The position numbers were made by a program, and so were the translations under genes. Below the pieces are notes generated by a model, which worked only from the letters and a program-made list of their open reading frames with translations, searched no databases and was not told the origin of the DNA. 64,000 nucleotides of DNA from Alkalihalobacillus bogoriensis ATCC BAA-922 (GTDB lineage Bacteria > Bacillota > Bacilli > Bacillales > Bacillaceae_F), in contig NZ_JHYI01000011.1 in the NCBI RefSeq assembly GCF_000621445.1, positions 124,001 through 188,000 of the forward strand, read 5' to 3'. Shown here piece after piece: positions 8,532-17,161 of this stretch; positions within the stretch are counted from its first letter, which is position 1; each line of letters begins with the position of its first letter.

Positions 8532-9623
8532 TTAATGCATTGGGACTTGTCGTTGTATTTTTCCATCAATTCGGTTGAAAATATCTTCTAGGGAAGTTCC
8601 GGTAATTGTGAGTCCGTGATTTTTTAAGCCGATGACTGCACGAGCAGGGTTTTCTTCTTCTCTCACTAGTTGTGCGACCGTTTTGGCAAGTTCAACAGTC
8701 CCACAAGGGTAATTTATTTCTGTCGCCTTAATCCCGTCCATCCAGGCGTGAATATGAACGATGGCACCTACTTCAGGGTGCTCCTTGTAAATCATCCAAT
8801 GCTCAATGGCATCAACAGACGCCCGTTTTGGAGCGATTTCTGGTGGCACACTCACCTCAATTTGATTATTTATTTCGTTATACCCTTTTATATAAAGAAT
8901 GTCTTGTCCAATTGTCTTCATGTTTGATTTATCGATGCCGCTAGCACTCATCCAGAAATTGTTATTTTCTTGACGTGCACTTAAATTTCCATAGCTTAAC
9001 CCACCAATTCCATATAATTTATGAAGTTGACGCATATCCCGTGGAGTTAAATATTGATCAATAGGAAATGGTGCTGGAAGCAAATCCATTTCATCAAGTT
9101 TTTTCCCAGACTCACTTAACTGATTTGTTACGGAATCGCCTTTCCACAACGGTTTTGGCAAGTCATATTGAAAGTCATTATTAATAACCAATTGAGATAA
9201 GGCTAAAGGCTCGAGTCTATCATAAATCGCTTTAAATAAGCGTTGTTCGTCATCACCTTTTTTATACTCGATTCGATAACATCCTTGTTCAGGTGTTAGA
9301 AAATACAAAGTAGTCACATCGTTGTCATGATTAATATAAAGCAGGTGATTAGATAAGGAACGAATTAAATAGGGATATGCTTCTTTAAAAACGTTATCAA
9401 TGGTTCCTTCAGTTTCCAAAACCGATACGACAAATGTCGCTTGTGCTTTTCTGCGATAAGGACGACACTCGTCAGGTGTTACAAAATTTAATACTAATTG
9501 AATGACTTCCTCATGGTTATCACTAAAGTGGAACCCTTGAGCTGAAAATGTATCCTTTAAACCAGCATAGAGCCATTGTAAAAATGAAGTATTGGCCGTA
9601 CCATGTAATGTAAATGTTTTCAT
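8532..9623 (-). CDS. Class II aldolase/adducin-domain protein with N-terminal extension
   Basis: This 363-residue protein has a C-terminal class II aldolase/adducin domain (about residues 190-355) carrying the usual elements: GGLSYGNLSAR for phosphate/substrate binding, the HIHAW zinc-ligand pair and KNHGLTITG near the end. Family members cleave sugar phosphates or decarboxylate/epimerise them. The N-terminal half is not recognised and lacks catalytic motifs. The ATG at 9623 lies 7 bases after AAGGAGGA, so it is preferred over the in-frame ATG at 9641. The dehydrogenase gene ends only 29 bases upstream, so the two are co-transcribed. The substrate is unknown. Confidence 0.85.
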   Translation of the reverse strand: MKTFTLHGTANTSFLQWLYAGLKDTFSAQGFHFSDNHEEVIQLVLNFVTPDECRPYRRKAQATFVVSVLETEGTIDNVFKEAYPYLIRSLSNHLLYINHDNDVTTLYFLTPEQGCYRIEYKKGDDEQRLFKAIYDRLEPLALSQLVINNDFQYDLPKPLWKGDSVTNQLSESGKKLDEMDLLPAPFPIDQYLTPRDMRQLHKLYGIGGLSYGNLSARQENNNFWMSASGIDKSNMKTIGQDILYIKGYNEINNQIEVSVPPEIAPKRASVDAIEHWMIYKEHPEVGAIVHIHAWMDGIKATEINYPCGTVELAKTVAQLVREEENPARAVIGLKNHGLTITGTSLEDIFNRIDGKIQRQVPMH

Positions 9624-9652
9624 GCTGTAATCCTCCTTCATGGATGTGTATA

Positions 9653-10882
9653 TTAATGCTCAAATACAACCTTCATGACATTTTCCCTACTTTTATTCGC
9701 AGCTGTATGAATGGCTTCGCGGTAATGATCAAGCGGGAATTTGTGAGTTACCATTGGAGCTAAGTCGACTTTTTTTTGTTTCATTAATTCAATCGCAATT
9801 TCGAGCGTTCGCATTGTCTTCCCTTGATATTCTCCTGTGCTATAACAAAAGCTTCCTTTTACTTCGAGCTCATTTAACCAAACCGTTGTCCAATCAATTC
9901 CATCAATAATACTCGCCAAACCGAGTAAAACTACTTTTCCTCCACTTTGTGAGAAACGAAGGGCATCATTCATGCTTTTCTTTTTCCCGACACATTCATA
10001 GACGATATCAGCTCCGCCTTCAATGACAGCGTCTCCGTAAATTGGCTTTAACTTTTTCGCACCAAGAATGATGGCGGCTTCGTCTATGTACGCTTCATTT
10101 CGTGAAAGGTAAATAAGTTCATTTGCCCCAAAATGTTTGGCTAATTCACCTTGGAATGGGTGTTTGACCATCGCAATGATTTCACACTCAATGTCAAGTG
10201 CTCGAATCGCCGCAATGACTGAAATACCGATAACTCCTGCTCCAATTACTAGTACTTTATCTCCTTGTTGTGGTGGATTTCGCAATACCGCATGTAAGGA
10301 GCAACTGAATGGCTCGACTAATACGCCATTTAAGTCATCGACTTCATCTGGGAGTGTTAAAATTTGACTTTTGTGGGCAACAAGAATTGGACCCCAACTC
10401 CCACCAGTATCTTTACACGCGCCAATAAGCAGTCCAGGAGAAATATTCCCTTCTGTTTTATGTGCACACACACTAAAATCACCTCTAGCACAGGCTTTAC
10501 AAGGAGGAGAAATGCCACGACTAATACAAGAGAGAACAGGATCAACGACAACCCTTGTCCCTTTTTGTAAGTTGTCAACGTTTTTTCCACTTTCTAATAC
10601 TGTTCCGACAACTTCATGTCCTACCGTAAAAGGAAAGGAGGCGTAAGGAGATGTGGCGGGACTATCATTTAAAAAAATTAAGTTTAAATCACTTCCACAA
10701 ATGCCACCATATGTAACTTTGATTTTTACCCAATCCTCATTAGGCAGGGAAGGTTCTTGAACGTCACGTAAACGTATACATGAAAGTTTTGGGTGCCAAT
10801 GTAGTGACGGGTTCATTTTTCCAGCCACTTTGCTTACTACATATCGAGGAATACTATAATCAAACTGAACGGACTTCATCAT
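9653..10882 (-). CDS. Zinc-dependent alcohol dehydrogenase (medium-chain, MDR superfamily)
   Basis: This 409-residue MDR protein carries CGSDLN (catalytic zinc Cys), GHEVVGTVLESG (His-Glu motif), a cysteine cluster CxxxxxxxxCxxCxxxxxxxC near residues 120-140 resembling the structural zinc lobe, and a GAGVIG Rossmann turn near residue 222. It is somewhat longer than typical 345-residue sugar-alcohol dehydrogenases, with an N-terminal extension and a longer zinc loop. It is first in a two-gene operon with a class II aldolase, suggesting catabolism of a sugar alcohol or sugar acid by oxidation then cleavage (inference). Two adjacent ATG codons (10882, 10879) follow AGGAGGTG; the second has better spacing. 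Confidence 0.9.
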   Translation of the reverse strand: MMKSVQFDYSIPRYVVSKVAGKMNPSLHWHPKLSCIRLRDVQEPSLPNEDWVKIKVTYGGICGSDLNLIFLNDSPATSPYASFPFTVGHEVVGTVLESGKNVDNLQKGTRVVVDPVLSCISRGISPPCKACARGDFSVCAHKTEGNISPGLLIGACKDTGGSWGPILVAHKSQILTLPDEVDDLNGVLVEPFSCSLHAVLRNPPQQGDKVLVIGAGVIGISVIAAIRALDIECEIIAMVKHPFQGELAKHFGANELIYLSRNEAYIDEAAIILGAKKLKPIYGDAVIEGGADIVYECVGKKKSMNDALRFSQSGGKVVLLGLASIIDGIDWTTVWLNELEVKGSFCYSTGEYQGKTMRTLEIAIELMKQKKVDLAPMVTHKFPLDHYREAIHTAANKSRENVMKVVFEH

Positions 10883-11090
10883 TACACCTCCTAATGGAGC
10901 TTTGGTGAGATTTTCCTACCGTTATTTTTAACAATCTAACCAATTTTATACAGTATAAAACGTTATAAAAACTCTTAAGGGGATTTTAAAATTTGTTTGA
11001 GAGAGAAAAAAATAGGAGATATAGTGTTTTTCTGTTATTTTGGTTGGAGTTAAAAAAAGAATGAATGACTAGAAGTTGGCTTCGTCTATA

Positions 11091-11120
11091 GGGAGTGGTG
11101 TGCAGAGGTAAACCACTCCC
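11091..11120. repeat. Inverted repeat 3' of the 42-codon gene
   Basis: GGGAGTGGT (11091-11099) pairs perfectly with ACCACTCCC (11112-11120). The stem can be extended by CGTCTA (11083-11088) with TAGACG (11121-11126) around a two-base bulge. No T run follows on either strand, so it is not a classical terminator. Confidence 0.6.
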
Positions 11121-11126
11121 TAGACG

Positions 11127-11255
11127 TTACACCTTTAAATGGGGATGAGGATCTGATGTTGTTTGCTCTTGATTGTCATAAAGGACGTTTTCGTATTCAA
11201 GCTCAAAAAAGGCAAAGACAAAAGCTTGAAATTGCTCAACCATCGTTCTTATCAT
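11127..11255 (-). CDS. Candidate small protein, 42 aa, unrecognised
   Basis: On the minus strand an AGGAGG box (11268-11263) lies 7 bases before ATG 11255, which opens a 42-codon frame ending in TAA at 11127. The predicted peptide starts MIRTMVEQFQAFVFAFFELE and has an amphipathic or hydrophobic N-terminal helix and a polar tail with two His. An ideal ribosome-binding site and a stem-loop directly after the stop support it. It stands alone in a 796-base gap between the dehydrogenase and chitinase genes. I know no family for it. Confidence 0.5.
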   Translation of the reverse strand: MIRTMVEQFQAFVFAFFELEYENVLYDNQEQTTSDPHPHLKV

Positions 11256-11678
11256 TGGTTTTCCTCCTATTCAAGGCAAAGTAGATGTTTTTTTACTTTG
11301 TGTTGAATAGAAGGAATTTATACATTTTTTACTGTTCAAATCAAATTTAAATTGTATAGTTGTCTAGTTATATGAGATTAAAAGAAAAGTAATAGATTAC
11401 TAGATTTTCTTGATATATTTGGATGAAAATTCCGTTTATCTAGTTGTTTATGTGCAAAAGCATAAGAAATATAGAAAACAAAACGATTAGGAATATTCTG
11501 AAATTTAGGGATAAATACCCTTTCCGTTAGTGAACGAATGAGAGAAGATAAAAAGAGGTTAACTGGTATAGATGATTATACATGATGTTTTCAACTATGG
11601 ATTAAAGCTGTTTTTTCTTTTATGACAAGGATTCTATTCTATTAACCTATCATATACTTATGAAGGAGGAGAAGTGTA
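11256..11678. other. A/T-rich gap upstream of the chitinase gene
   Basis: This stretch lies between the start of the small minus-strand gene and the chitinase start. I see no other reading frame with a ribosome-binding site. It should contain divergent promoters, but no -35/-10 pair is good enough to call. Confidence 0.4.
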
Positions 11679-13301
11679 TTGGGTACTATTGTAAAAAATA
11701 CTAAAATGAGAAAAAGAACGTTTATGGGATTGTTAAGCTTTCTAATGTTACTATCGGTTATGTTTCCCGTTGGAGGTGGTGGAACTACCTTTGCTAATGA
11801 ATTGTCGGGGATGAACACAGATTATAAGATTGTAGGATATTATCCGTCATGGGCAGCATACGGTCGAGAGTATAATGTGAGCGATATTGATGGTTCGAAA
11901 GTGACGCATATTAATTATGCTTTTGCCGATATTTGCTGGAATGGGCGTCATGGAAACGCGGACCCAGAAGGACCTAATCCGCAAACATGGCCTTGTAGAA
12001 ATGCTGATGAGCAAACAATTAATGTTCCAAATGGAACGGTCGTGTTAGGTGACCCTTGGATTGATGCGGGGAAGCGCTTTACTGGCGATACATGGGACCA
12101 ACCGTATGCTGGGAACTTGAATCAGTTGAGCAAATTAAAGGAGCAACATCCCCATCTCAAAACAATCATTTCAATTGGTGGATGGACATGGTCTAATCGG
12201 TTTTCTGATGTAGCTGCTACTCAAGAAACGAGAGAAGTGTTCGCTCAATCTGCTGTTGACTTTATACGAACATATAATATGGATGGAGTTGATCTGGATT
12301 GGGAATATCCTGTGAGTGGAGGACTGCCTGGAAATAGTCGTCGTCCAGAAGATAAGCAAAATCATACACTCTTATTGCAAGAAGTTCGGAAAGCTCTTGA
12401 TATTGCAGAACAAGAAGATGGAAAAACATATTTACTAACGATAGCATCAGGTGCTAGTCCAACGTATGCGGAAAATAACGAACTAGATAAAATCGCTGAA
12501 GTGGTAGATTTCATCAATATTATGACATATGACTTTAATGGTGGGTGGCAAACTGTAAGTGCTCATAATGCTCCATTGTTTTATGATGAAGCAGCGCTTA
12601 CTGCTGGTGTACCACAAGCGGAAGTTTATTATGTCGATGCCGGTGTCCAAGGACATCTTGAAAAAGGGGTACCTCCAGAAAAACTAGTATTAGGGGTCCC
12701 GTTCTATGGTCGGTCGTGGGGAAATTGTAGCAATGGTCGAAATGGAGAATATCAAAATTGTGGACGAGCTACAGGAGGAACTTGGGAAAATGGCGTTTAT
12801 GATTTCACTGATCTTGAAAATAACTTTATTAATAAAAATGGCTATACACGGCATTGGAATGATGTAGCAAAAGTTCCTTATTTATATAATCCGTCTACCG
12901 GAGAATTTATCTCCTATGATGATGAACAATCGATGGCTTATAAAACAGCCTATATTCAAAATTTAGGGCTTGGGGGAGCAATGTTTTGGGAGTTTAGCGG
13001 AGATAGAAACAATACATTATTAACACAAGTTCATAATGATTTATTTGATGGACAAACACCACCTGCTCCAGAGCCAGGAAACCCAACAGAACCAACAGAT
13101 CCTACTGACCCACCGGAGCCAGAGCCACCATCACAATGTGAGGCGCCAGCTTGGAGTAGTACGCAAGTTTATACTGGGGGAGCAGAGGTTTCCCATAATG
13201 GAAGTATATGGAGAGCAGGATGGTGGACACTAGGAGAAGAACCAGGAACAACAGGCGAATGGGGTGTATGGCGGTATGTTTCAGGGTGTCTGACACCCTA
13301 A
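11679..13301 (+). CDS. Secreted GH18 chitinase with C-terminal chitin-binding domain
   Basis: This 540-residue exoenzyme hydrolyses chitin. A signal peptide (basic start, hydrophobic core, likely cleavage after TFA at residue 39) is followed by a glycoside hydrolase 18 domain (about 48-440). The catalytic DxxDxDxE motif is intact: D202, D205, D207 and the acid/base E209. A Pro/Glu-rich linker (about 450-490) leads to a CBM5/12-type chitin-binding domain (490-538) with its aromatic residues. The start is TTG 11679, 7 bases after AAGGAGGAG; ATG 11706 is the alternative. The last codons overlap a palindrome (GGGTGTC-T-GACACCC, 13284-13298), so the C-terminus may have been altered by a repeat insertion. 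Confidence 0.95.
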   Translation: MGTIVKNTKMRKRTFMGLLSFLMLLSVMFPVGGGGTTFANELSGMNTDYKIVGYYPSWAAYGREYNVSDIDGSKVTHINYAFADICWNGRHGNADPEGPNPQTWPCRNADEQTINVPNGTVVLGDPWIDAGKRFTGDTWDQPYAGNLNQLSKLKEQHPHLKTIISIGGWTWSNRFSDVAATQETREVFAQSAVDFIRTYNMDGVDLDWEYPVSGGLPGNSRRPEDKQNHTLLLQEVRKALDIAEQEDGKTYLLTIASGASPTYAENNELDKIAEVVDFINIMTYDFNGGWQTVSAHNAPLFYDEAALTAGVPQAEVYYVDAGVQGHLEKGVPPEKLVLGVPFYGRSWGNCSNGRNGEYQNCGRATGGTWENGVYDFTDLENNFINKNGYTRHWNDVAKVPYLYNPSTGEFISYDDEQSMAYKTAYIQNLGLGGAMFWEFSGDRNNTLLTQVHNDLFDGQTPPAPEPGNPTEPTDPTDPPEPEPPSQCEAPAWSSTQVYTGGAEVSHNGSIWRAGWWTLGEEPGTTGEWGVWRYVSGCLTP

Positions 13302-13328
13302 AAAGACACTGTCCACCTAGCGTGGACA
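13284..13328. repeat. Pair of short palindromes at the chitinase 3' end
   Basis: GGGTGTC and GACACCC flank a single T (13284-13298), and TGTCCAC/GTGGACA (13310-13316, 13322-13328) form a second hairpin. The sequence resembles the hairpin inside the nup operon (18732-18754), so the two may belong to one REP-like family. Neither is followed by a T run here. Confidence 0.5.
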
Positions 13329-13402
13329 ACGTTAAAGGACTTTTACTCAAAATTGTCGAATGAGATTGTAATTCGATTATTTTGATAAAGAGGTGTTTGA
13401 GG

Positions 13403-14905
13403 ATGGGGACCTTTCCATATCGACAATATGATGGTGTAGGATTAGCTGAATTAATTCAAACAAAACAAGTGAAAAAAGAAGAAGTGCTAGAGGCAGCAAT
13501 AACAGAAATTGAGAAATGGAACCCATCTTTACATGCGGTTATTCATACGATGTATGACCAAGCGAAACGAACGATCGCAAAGGATGAAACGGGTACGTTT
13601 GCAGGGGTCCCGATATTATTAAAAGATATAACACAAGAAATAAAAGGAGAACCGCTAACATCTGGTTCAAAAGCATTTGCATCCTATAAAGCAAAACAAG
13701 ATTCTGAATATGTGAGGCGTGTGAGAAACACTGGAGCGGTATTTGTTGGTCAAACGAATGTCCCTGAATTTGCCCTAATGGGGATTACTGAACCTGCTTT
13801 TCATGGTCCAACGAGAAACCCGTGGAATATGGAGTATACCCCTGGTGGCTCAAGTGGAGGCTCAGGTGCAGCCGTGGCTTCGGGGATGGTGCCGATAGCT
13901 GGAGCAAATGATGGAGGGGGCTCTATTCGAATCCCAGCTGCATATTGTGGTTTGTTTGGAATGAAACCAACGAGAGGAAGAACGCCAGCAGGGCCAACCC
14001 ATGGGCGCCACTGGCAAGGAGCTTCAGTTGACCATGTTTTAACAAGGTCCGTTCGAGACAGTGCGGCCATACTAGATGAAATAAGCGGCTATGAAAAAGG
14101 AAATGCGTTTTCCGTTAGTCCACATCCATTACGTTATATGCAGTATAGTCAAACACCTAATGAGTCACCATTAACCATTGCTTTTTCTACTACTTCACCA
14201 TTAGGAACTGAAGTGGATGGCGATTGTAAAGAAGCTGTCCTTAATTTAATGAAGAAACTAGAAAAAGAAGGACACCGTGTTATAGAAAAAACAGCACCTG
14301 TTGATGGAAAAGCATTAGCGAAAAGTTATTTAACGATGTATTTCGGCGAGGTTGCCGCTACTTTGTATAGTGCAGAAGAACAACTCGGCAAAAAAGTAAC
14401 GAGACATGATGTTGAACCAGCGACATGGCTCCTCCATTTAATGGGGAAAGCTACGTCAGCTCAAGAATTTGTGTTATCTTTACGAGAATGGGATAAAGCC
14501 GCTTTCCAAATGGAGACTTTTTTTGAACAGTATGACTTTTATGTCACACCAACGACGGCTTTTCCCCCTGCAAAAATTGGAGAACTTGAGCAAAGTAAAG
14601 GGGAAAAAATGCTCATTTCGTTAGTAAACCAATTCGGAGTGGCTCATTTGCTTAAAAAAGTTGGGTTTGTTGATAAAATAGCTGAGACAAGTTTACTTCG
14701 AACCCCGTTTACACAACTTGCCAATTTAACAGGTCAACCTGCGATGTCCGTTCCTGTTTACATGACAAAAGAGGGTTTGCCTTGCGGGGTTCAATTTATG
14801 GCGGCGAGAGGAAAAGAAGATCGGTTATATCAACTTGCTGGAATGTTAGAAAAAACAGAATTATGGATAGATATAACGAAAAACCCGACTTTTTCAAAAA
14901 TATAA
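13403..14905 (+). CDS. Amidase (amidase signature family)
   Basis: This 500-residue enzyme hydrolyses a C-N amide bond; it belongs to the amidase-signature family (GatA, fatty-acid amide hydrolase, bacterial amidases). The Ser-cisSer-Lys triad is visible: Lys74 in LLKDI, Ser150/151 in the GGSSGGS signature, and nucleophile Ser174 in GGGSIRIPA. There is no signal peptide, so it is cytoplasmic. ATG 13403 is preferred because AAAGAGGTG precedes it and because the family N-terminus begins here. It is not next to gatB/gatC, which argues against a tRNA amidotransferase role. The substrate is unknown. Confidence 0.9.
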   Translation: MGTFPYRQYDGVGLAELIQTKQVKKEEVLEAAITEIEKWNPSLHAVIHTMYDQAKRTIAKDETGTFAGVPILLKDITQEIKGEPLTSGSKAFASYKAKQDSEYVRRVRNTGAVFVGQTNVPEFALMGITEPAFHGPTRNPWNMEYTPGGSSGGSGAAVASGMVPIAGANDGGGSIRIPAAYCGLFGMKPTRGRTPAGPTHGRHWQGASVDHVLTRSVRDSAAILDEISGYEKGNAFSVSPHPLRYMQYSQTPNESPLTIAFSTTSPLGTEVDGDCKEAVLNLMKKLEKEGHRVIEKTAPVDGKALAKSYLTMYFGEVAATLYSAEEQLGKKVTRHDVEPATWLLHLMGKATSAQEFVLSLREWDKAAFQMETFFEQYDFYVTPTTAFPPAKIGELEQSKGEKMLISLVNQFGVAHLLKKVGFVDKIAETSLLRTPFTQLANLTGQPAMSVPVYMTKEGLPCGVQFMAARGKEDRLYQLAGMLEKTELWIDITKNPTFSKI

Positions 14906-14990
14906 AGAAAAACACAGGTTGTTGGGGAAGGGAATGTCCTTTGAACAACCTGTCTCTTTTTAAAAACAAAAGAAAAGTTAAATTTTAGTA

Positions 14991-15143
14991 TAGCAATGAA
15001 GCTTTGAAAGCTTATTCTAGAAGAGCGAAGGCTTCGCACCTGCGCGTTTCAGCCCAAGAGGAGCACTTGGGGTTCACTGTCAAAGGCGGGCAGGGCTACG
15101 CTCTTCGCTTGAAAGAAAAGACGCTCCGCGTTTTTCTTTATTA
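14991..15143 (+). repeat. Dispersed repeat R1, copy 1 (longest)
   Basis: This 153-base element starts TAGCAATGAAG and ends GCGTTTTTCTTTATTA. Both ends recur at 29655-29745 and 31329-31444. The interior shares an AGAAGAGCGAAGGCT block with copy 2 and a GGCGGGCAGGGCT block with copy 3. Its last three bases are the stop codon (TTA = TAA on minus) of the nupQ-like gene. A GACGC/GCGTT hairpin near the end could terminate minus-strand transcription. Confidence 0.8.
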
Positions 15144-16103
15144 TCTTGATCCTTTTTCATAAGGTTTACCGATTGCTTTTGGTGCATCTGCTCGCCCAAC
15201 TAAACCAGCAAGAGCTAATATCGTTAGCACATAAGGCGCCGTTAACAGAAACACCCGAGGGATATCTTGGAGAAAAGGAATATGTTGCCCGACAATACTA
15301 ATCGATTGAGCTAAACCGAAAAAGAGCGCAGCGCCTACTACTCCAATCGGATGCCATTTCCCAAAGATTAAAGCAGCTAACGACATGAACCCTTGTCCTG
15401 TTATTGTGTTCGCTGCAAAGTTTCCCGATATCGTTAATGCATAAACAGCGCCACCCATTCCAGCAAATGCCCCACTTAACATTACGCCAACATATCTCGT
15501 TTTTAAGACCCGAATTCCCATTGTGTCAGCAGCCATCGGGTGTTCACCGACTGAACGTAAACGGAGTCCAAACGGAGTATAAAACACAATATACCAGACA
15601 ATAAACGCCACAATAATTGCTAGATAAGAGGTAATATAAGCATTTGCAAAAAATAATCGGCCAATAATCGGAATGTCGCTTAGAACAGGAACATTGATTC
15701 TGTAAATTAAATGCTGGATAAAATCAGTTTGGCCTTTATTATAAATGTTTTTTACTAGAAACACAGATAATCCTAACGCTAAAAAATTTAACGCTACACC
15801 GCTAACAATTTGGTCTGCTTTTAATGTAATGGAAGCAAAAGCATGAAATAATGAAAAGAGTGAACCGGCTACGATAGCAAATAGTAACGCTATCCATGGA
15901 GAAGCAGGTCCCATTCCGATATTTTCTAATGCGAGAGTAGCCACAACGCCAACAAAAGCACCAATAATCATTAATCCTTCCAATCCTATATTGACAACCC
16001 CTGTTCGTTCACTAAACAGCCCACCAATGCCGGTAAAGATTAAAGGTGCAGCTGAAAAAATAGCAGTAGGGATAAGGAGACCTAGTATTTGTTGGAGGTC
16101 CAT
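15141..16103 (-). CDS. nupQ: Nucleoside-type ABC transporter permease (NupQ-like)
   Basis: This 320-residue permease of the BPD-type-2/branched-chain family has about eight to ten membrane segments and the motif SERTGVVNIGLEGLMIIGAF, with the typical NIGxEGxM signature, near residue 25. It forms the heterodimeric channel with the adjacent permease. The start is ATG 16103, two bases past the upstream gene's stop and preceded by AAGGAAGGTG; an in-frame extension into the upstream gene exists but is not needed. B. subtilis NupNOPQ imports guanosine and other nucleosides; gene order and family agree. Confidence 0.9.
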   Translation of the reverse strand: MDLQQILGLLIPTAIFSAAPLIFTGIGGLFSERTGVVNIGLEGLMIIGAFVGVVATLALENIGMGPASPWIALLFAIVAGSLFSLFHAFASITLKADQIVSGVALNFLALGLSVFLVKNIYNKGQTDFIQHLIYRINVPVLSDIPIIGRLFFANAYITSYLAIIVAFIVWYIVFYTPFGLRLRSVGEHPMAADTMGIRVLKTRYVGVMLSGAFAGMGGAVYALTISGNFAANTITGQGFMSLAALIFGKWHPIGVVGAALFFGLAQSISIVGQHIPFLQDIPRVFLLTAPYVLTILALAGLVGRADAPKAIGKPYEKGSR

Positions 16104-16105
16104 GT

Positions 16106-17161
16106 TTATACACCTTCCTTCTTGATTCGAGTAATAAGCCAACGAACCAAATAACTAGAAGCAACGAAAAATATAATTAAGGCGATGACAATGTCTACGA
16201 GCTCTGTCGGGACCCCAGCTTGTGATTGCATATTCAACGAACCGATTTGTAAACCACCGAACAACGCTGAAGCTAAGGCAACACCGATTGCAGTGTTCGC
16301 TCCAAGAAGGGCGACCGCAATCCCATCAAAACCGACACCTGTAAATCCGGACATTATAGTCATATATTGATATGTGCCCAATCCTTCCATTGCACCACCA
16401 ACCCCAGCAAAAGCTCCTGATATAACCATAGATAAAACAATATTTCCACCTACATTCATTCCTGCGTATCTAGAAGCATGCTCGTTTAAACCGACAGCTC
16501 GTAATTCAAAGCCAGTTGTCGTTTTCCAAAGAGTAAACCACATAATGATACATGCAATAATGGCAAGGATGAATCCATAATGTAATCTTGAAAAGTCTGT
16601 TAACGATTGCAGGAAAGGTGAGGCTAAAGAAGCTGAAGGCTTCACAATATCAGTCCTTTCCCCAGGCTGTAATAAAAACGTTCGGATTAAATAATTGACT
16701 ACATGTAGAGCAATATAGTTCATCATAATCGTAACGATAACTTCATGAACATGTAATTTTGCTTTTAGGAGGCCAGGGATAAAGCCCCATAACGCTCCAG
16801 CGAAGGCTCCGGCTCCGATAGCTAGAGGGAGGTGAAGAAAACTAGGGAGATCAAATGTAATCCCAACAAAAACAGACGCAAGCCATCCGACGATTAATTG
16901 GCCTTCTACACCGATATTGAATAATCCCGTTCGATAGGCAAAGGCAACAGCTAATCCAGCCAAAACTAAAGGAATCATTGTCCGAATCGTTTCTCCAATA
17001 AAATACGTATCTCCGACTACTCCAACGAAAAGGGCGGTATAACCTCGTACTGGATTATAGCCACTTAATAACATGATAATAGCTCCGATCGTTAAAGCGA
17101 TTAGAACTGCTAAAAGAGGGAAAATGATATGGTCCATTTTTTCTCGCAATGATGGCTTCAC
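16106..17161 (-). CDS. nupP: Nucleoside-type ABC transporter permease (NupP-like)
   Basis: This 351-residue permease of the same family as its neighbour has multiple membrane segments and the signature FAYRTGLFNIGVEGQLIVG near residue 73. It uses a GTG start at 17161 that overlaps the upstream ATPase stop by 4 bases (GTGA), which means translational coupling. It pairs with NupQ to form the channel for the BMP-type binding protein. Specificity for purine nucleosides is inferred from family and context. Confidence 0.9.
   Translation of the reverse strand: MKPSLREKMDHIIFPLLAVLIALTIGAIIMLLSGYNPVRGYTALFVGVVGDTYFIGETIRTMIPLVLAGLAVAFAYRTGLFNIGVEGQLIVGWLASVFVGITFDLPSFLHLPLAIGAGAFAGALWGFIPGLLKAKLHVHEVIVTIMMNYIALHVVNYLIRTFLLQPGERTDIVKPSASLASPFLQSLTDFSRLHYGFILAIIACIIMWFTLWKTTTGFELRAVGLNEHASRYAGMNVGGNIVLSMVISGAFAGVGGAMEGLGTYQYMTIMSGFTGVGFDGIAVALLGANTAIGVALASALFGGLQIGSLNMQSQAGVPTELVDIVIALIIFFVASSYLVRWLITRIKKEGV

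Noticed and set aside
10137-10646. Several plus- and minus-strand frames inside the zinc alcohol dehydrogenase
   Set aside because: They are out-of-frame shadows of a gene with intact motifs and have no start signals.
11091-11120. Intrinsic terminator for the 42-codon gene
   Set aside because: The stem is strong but neither strand has a following T run, so it is listed as an inverted repeat only.
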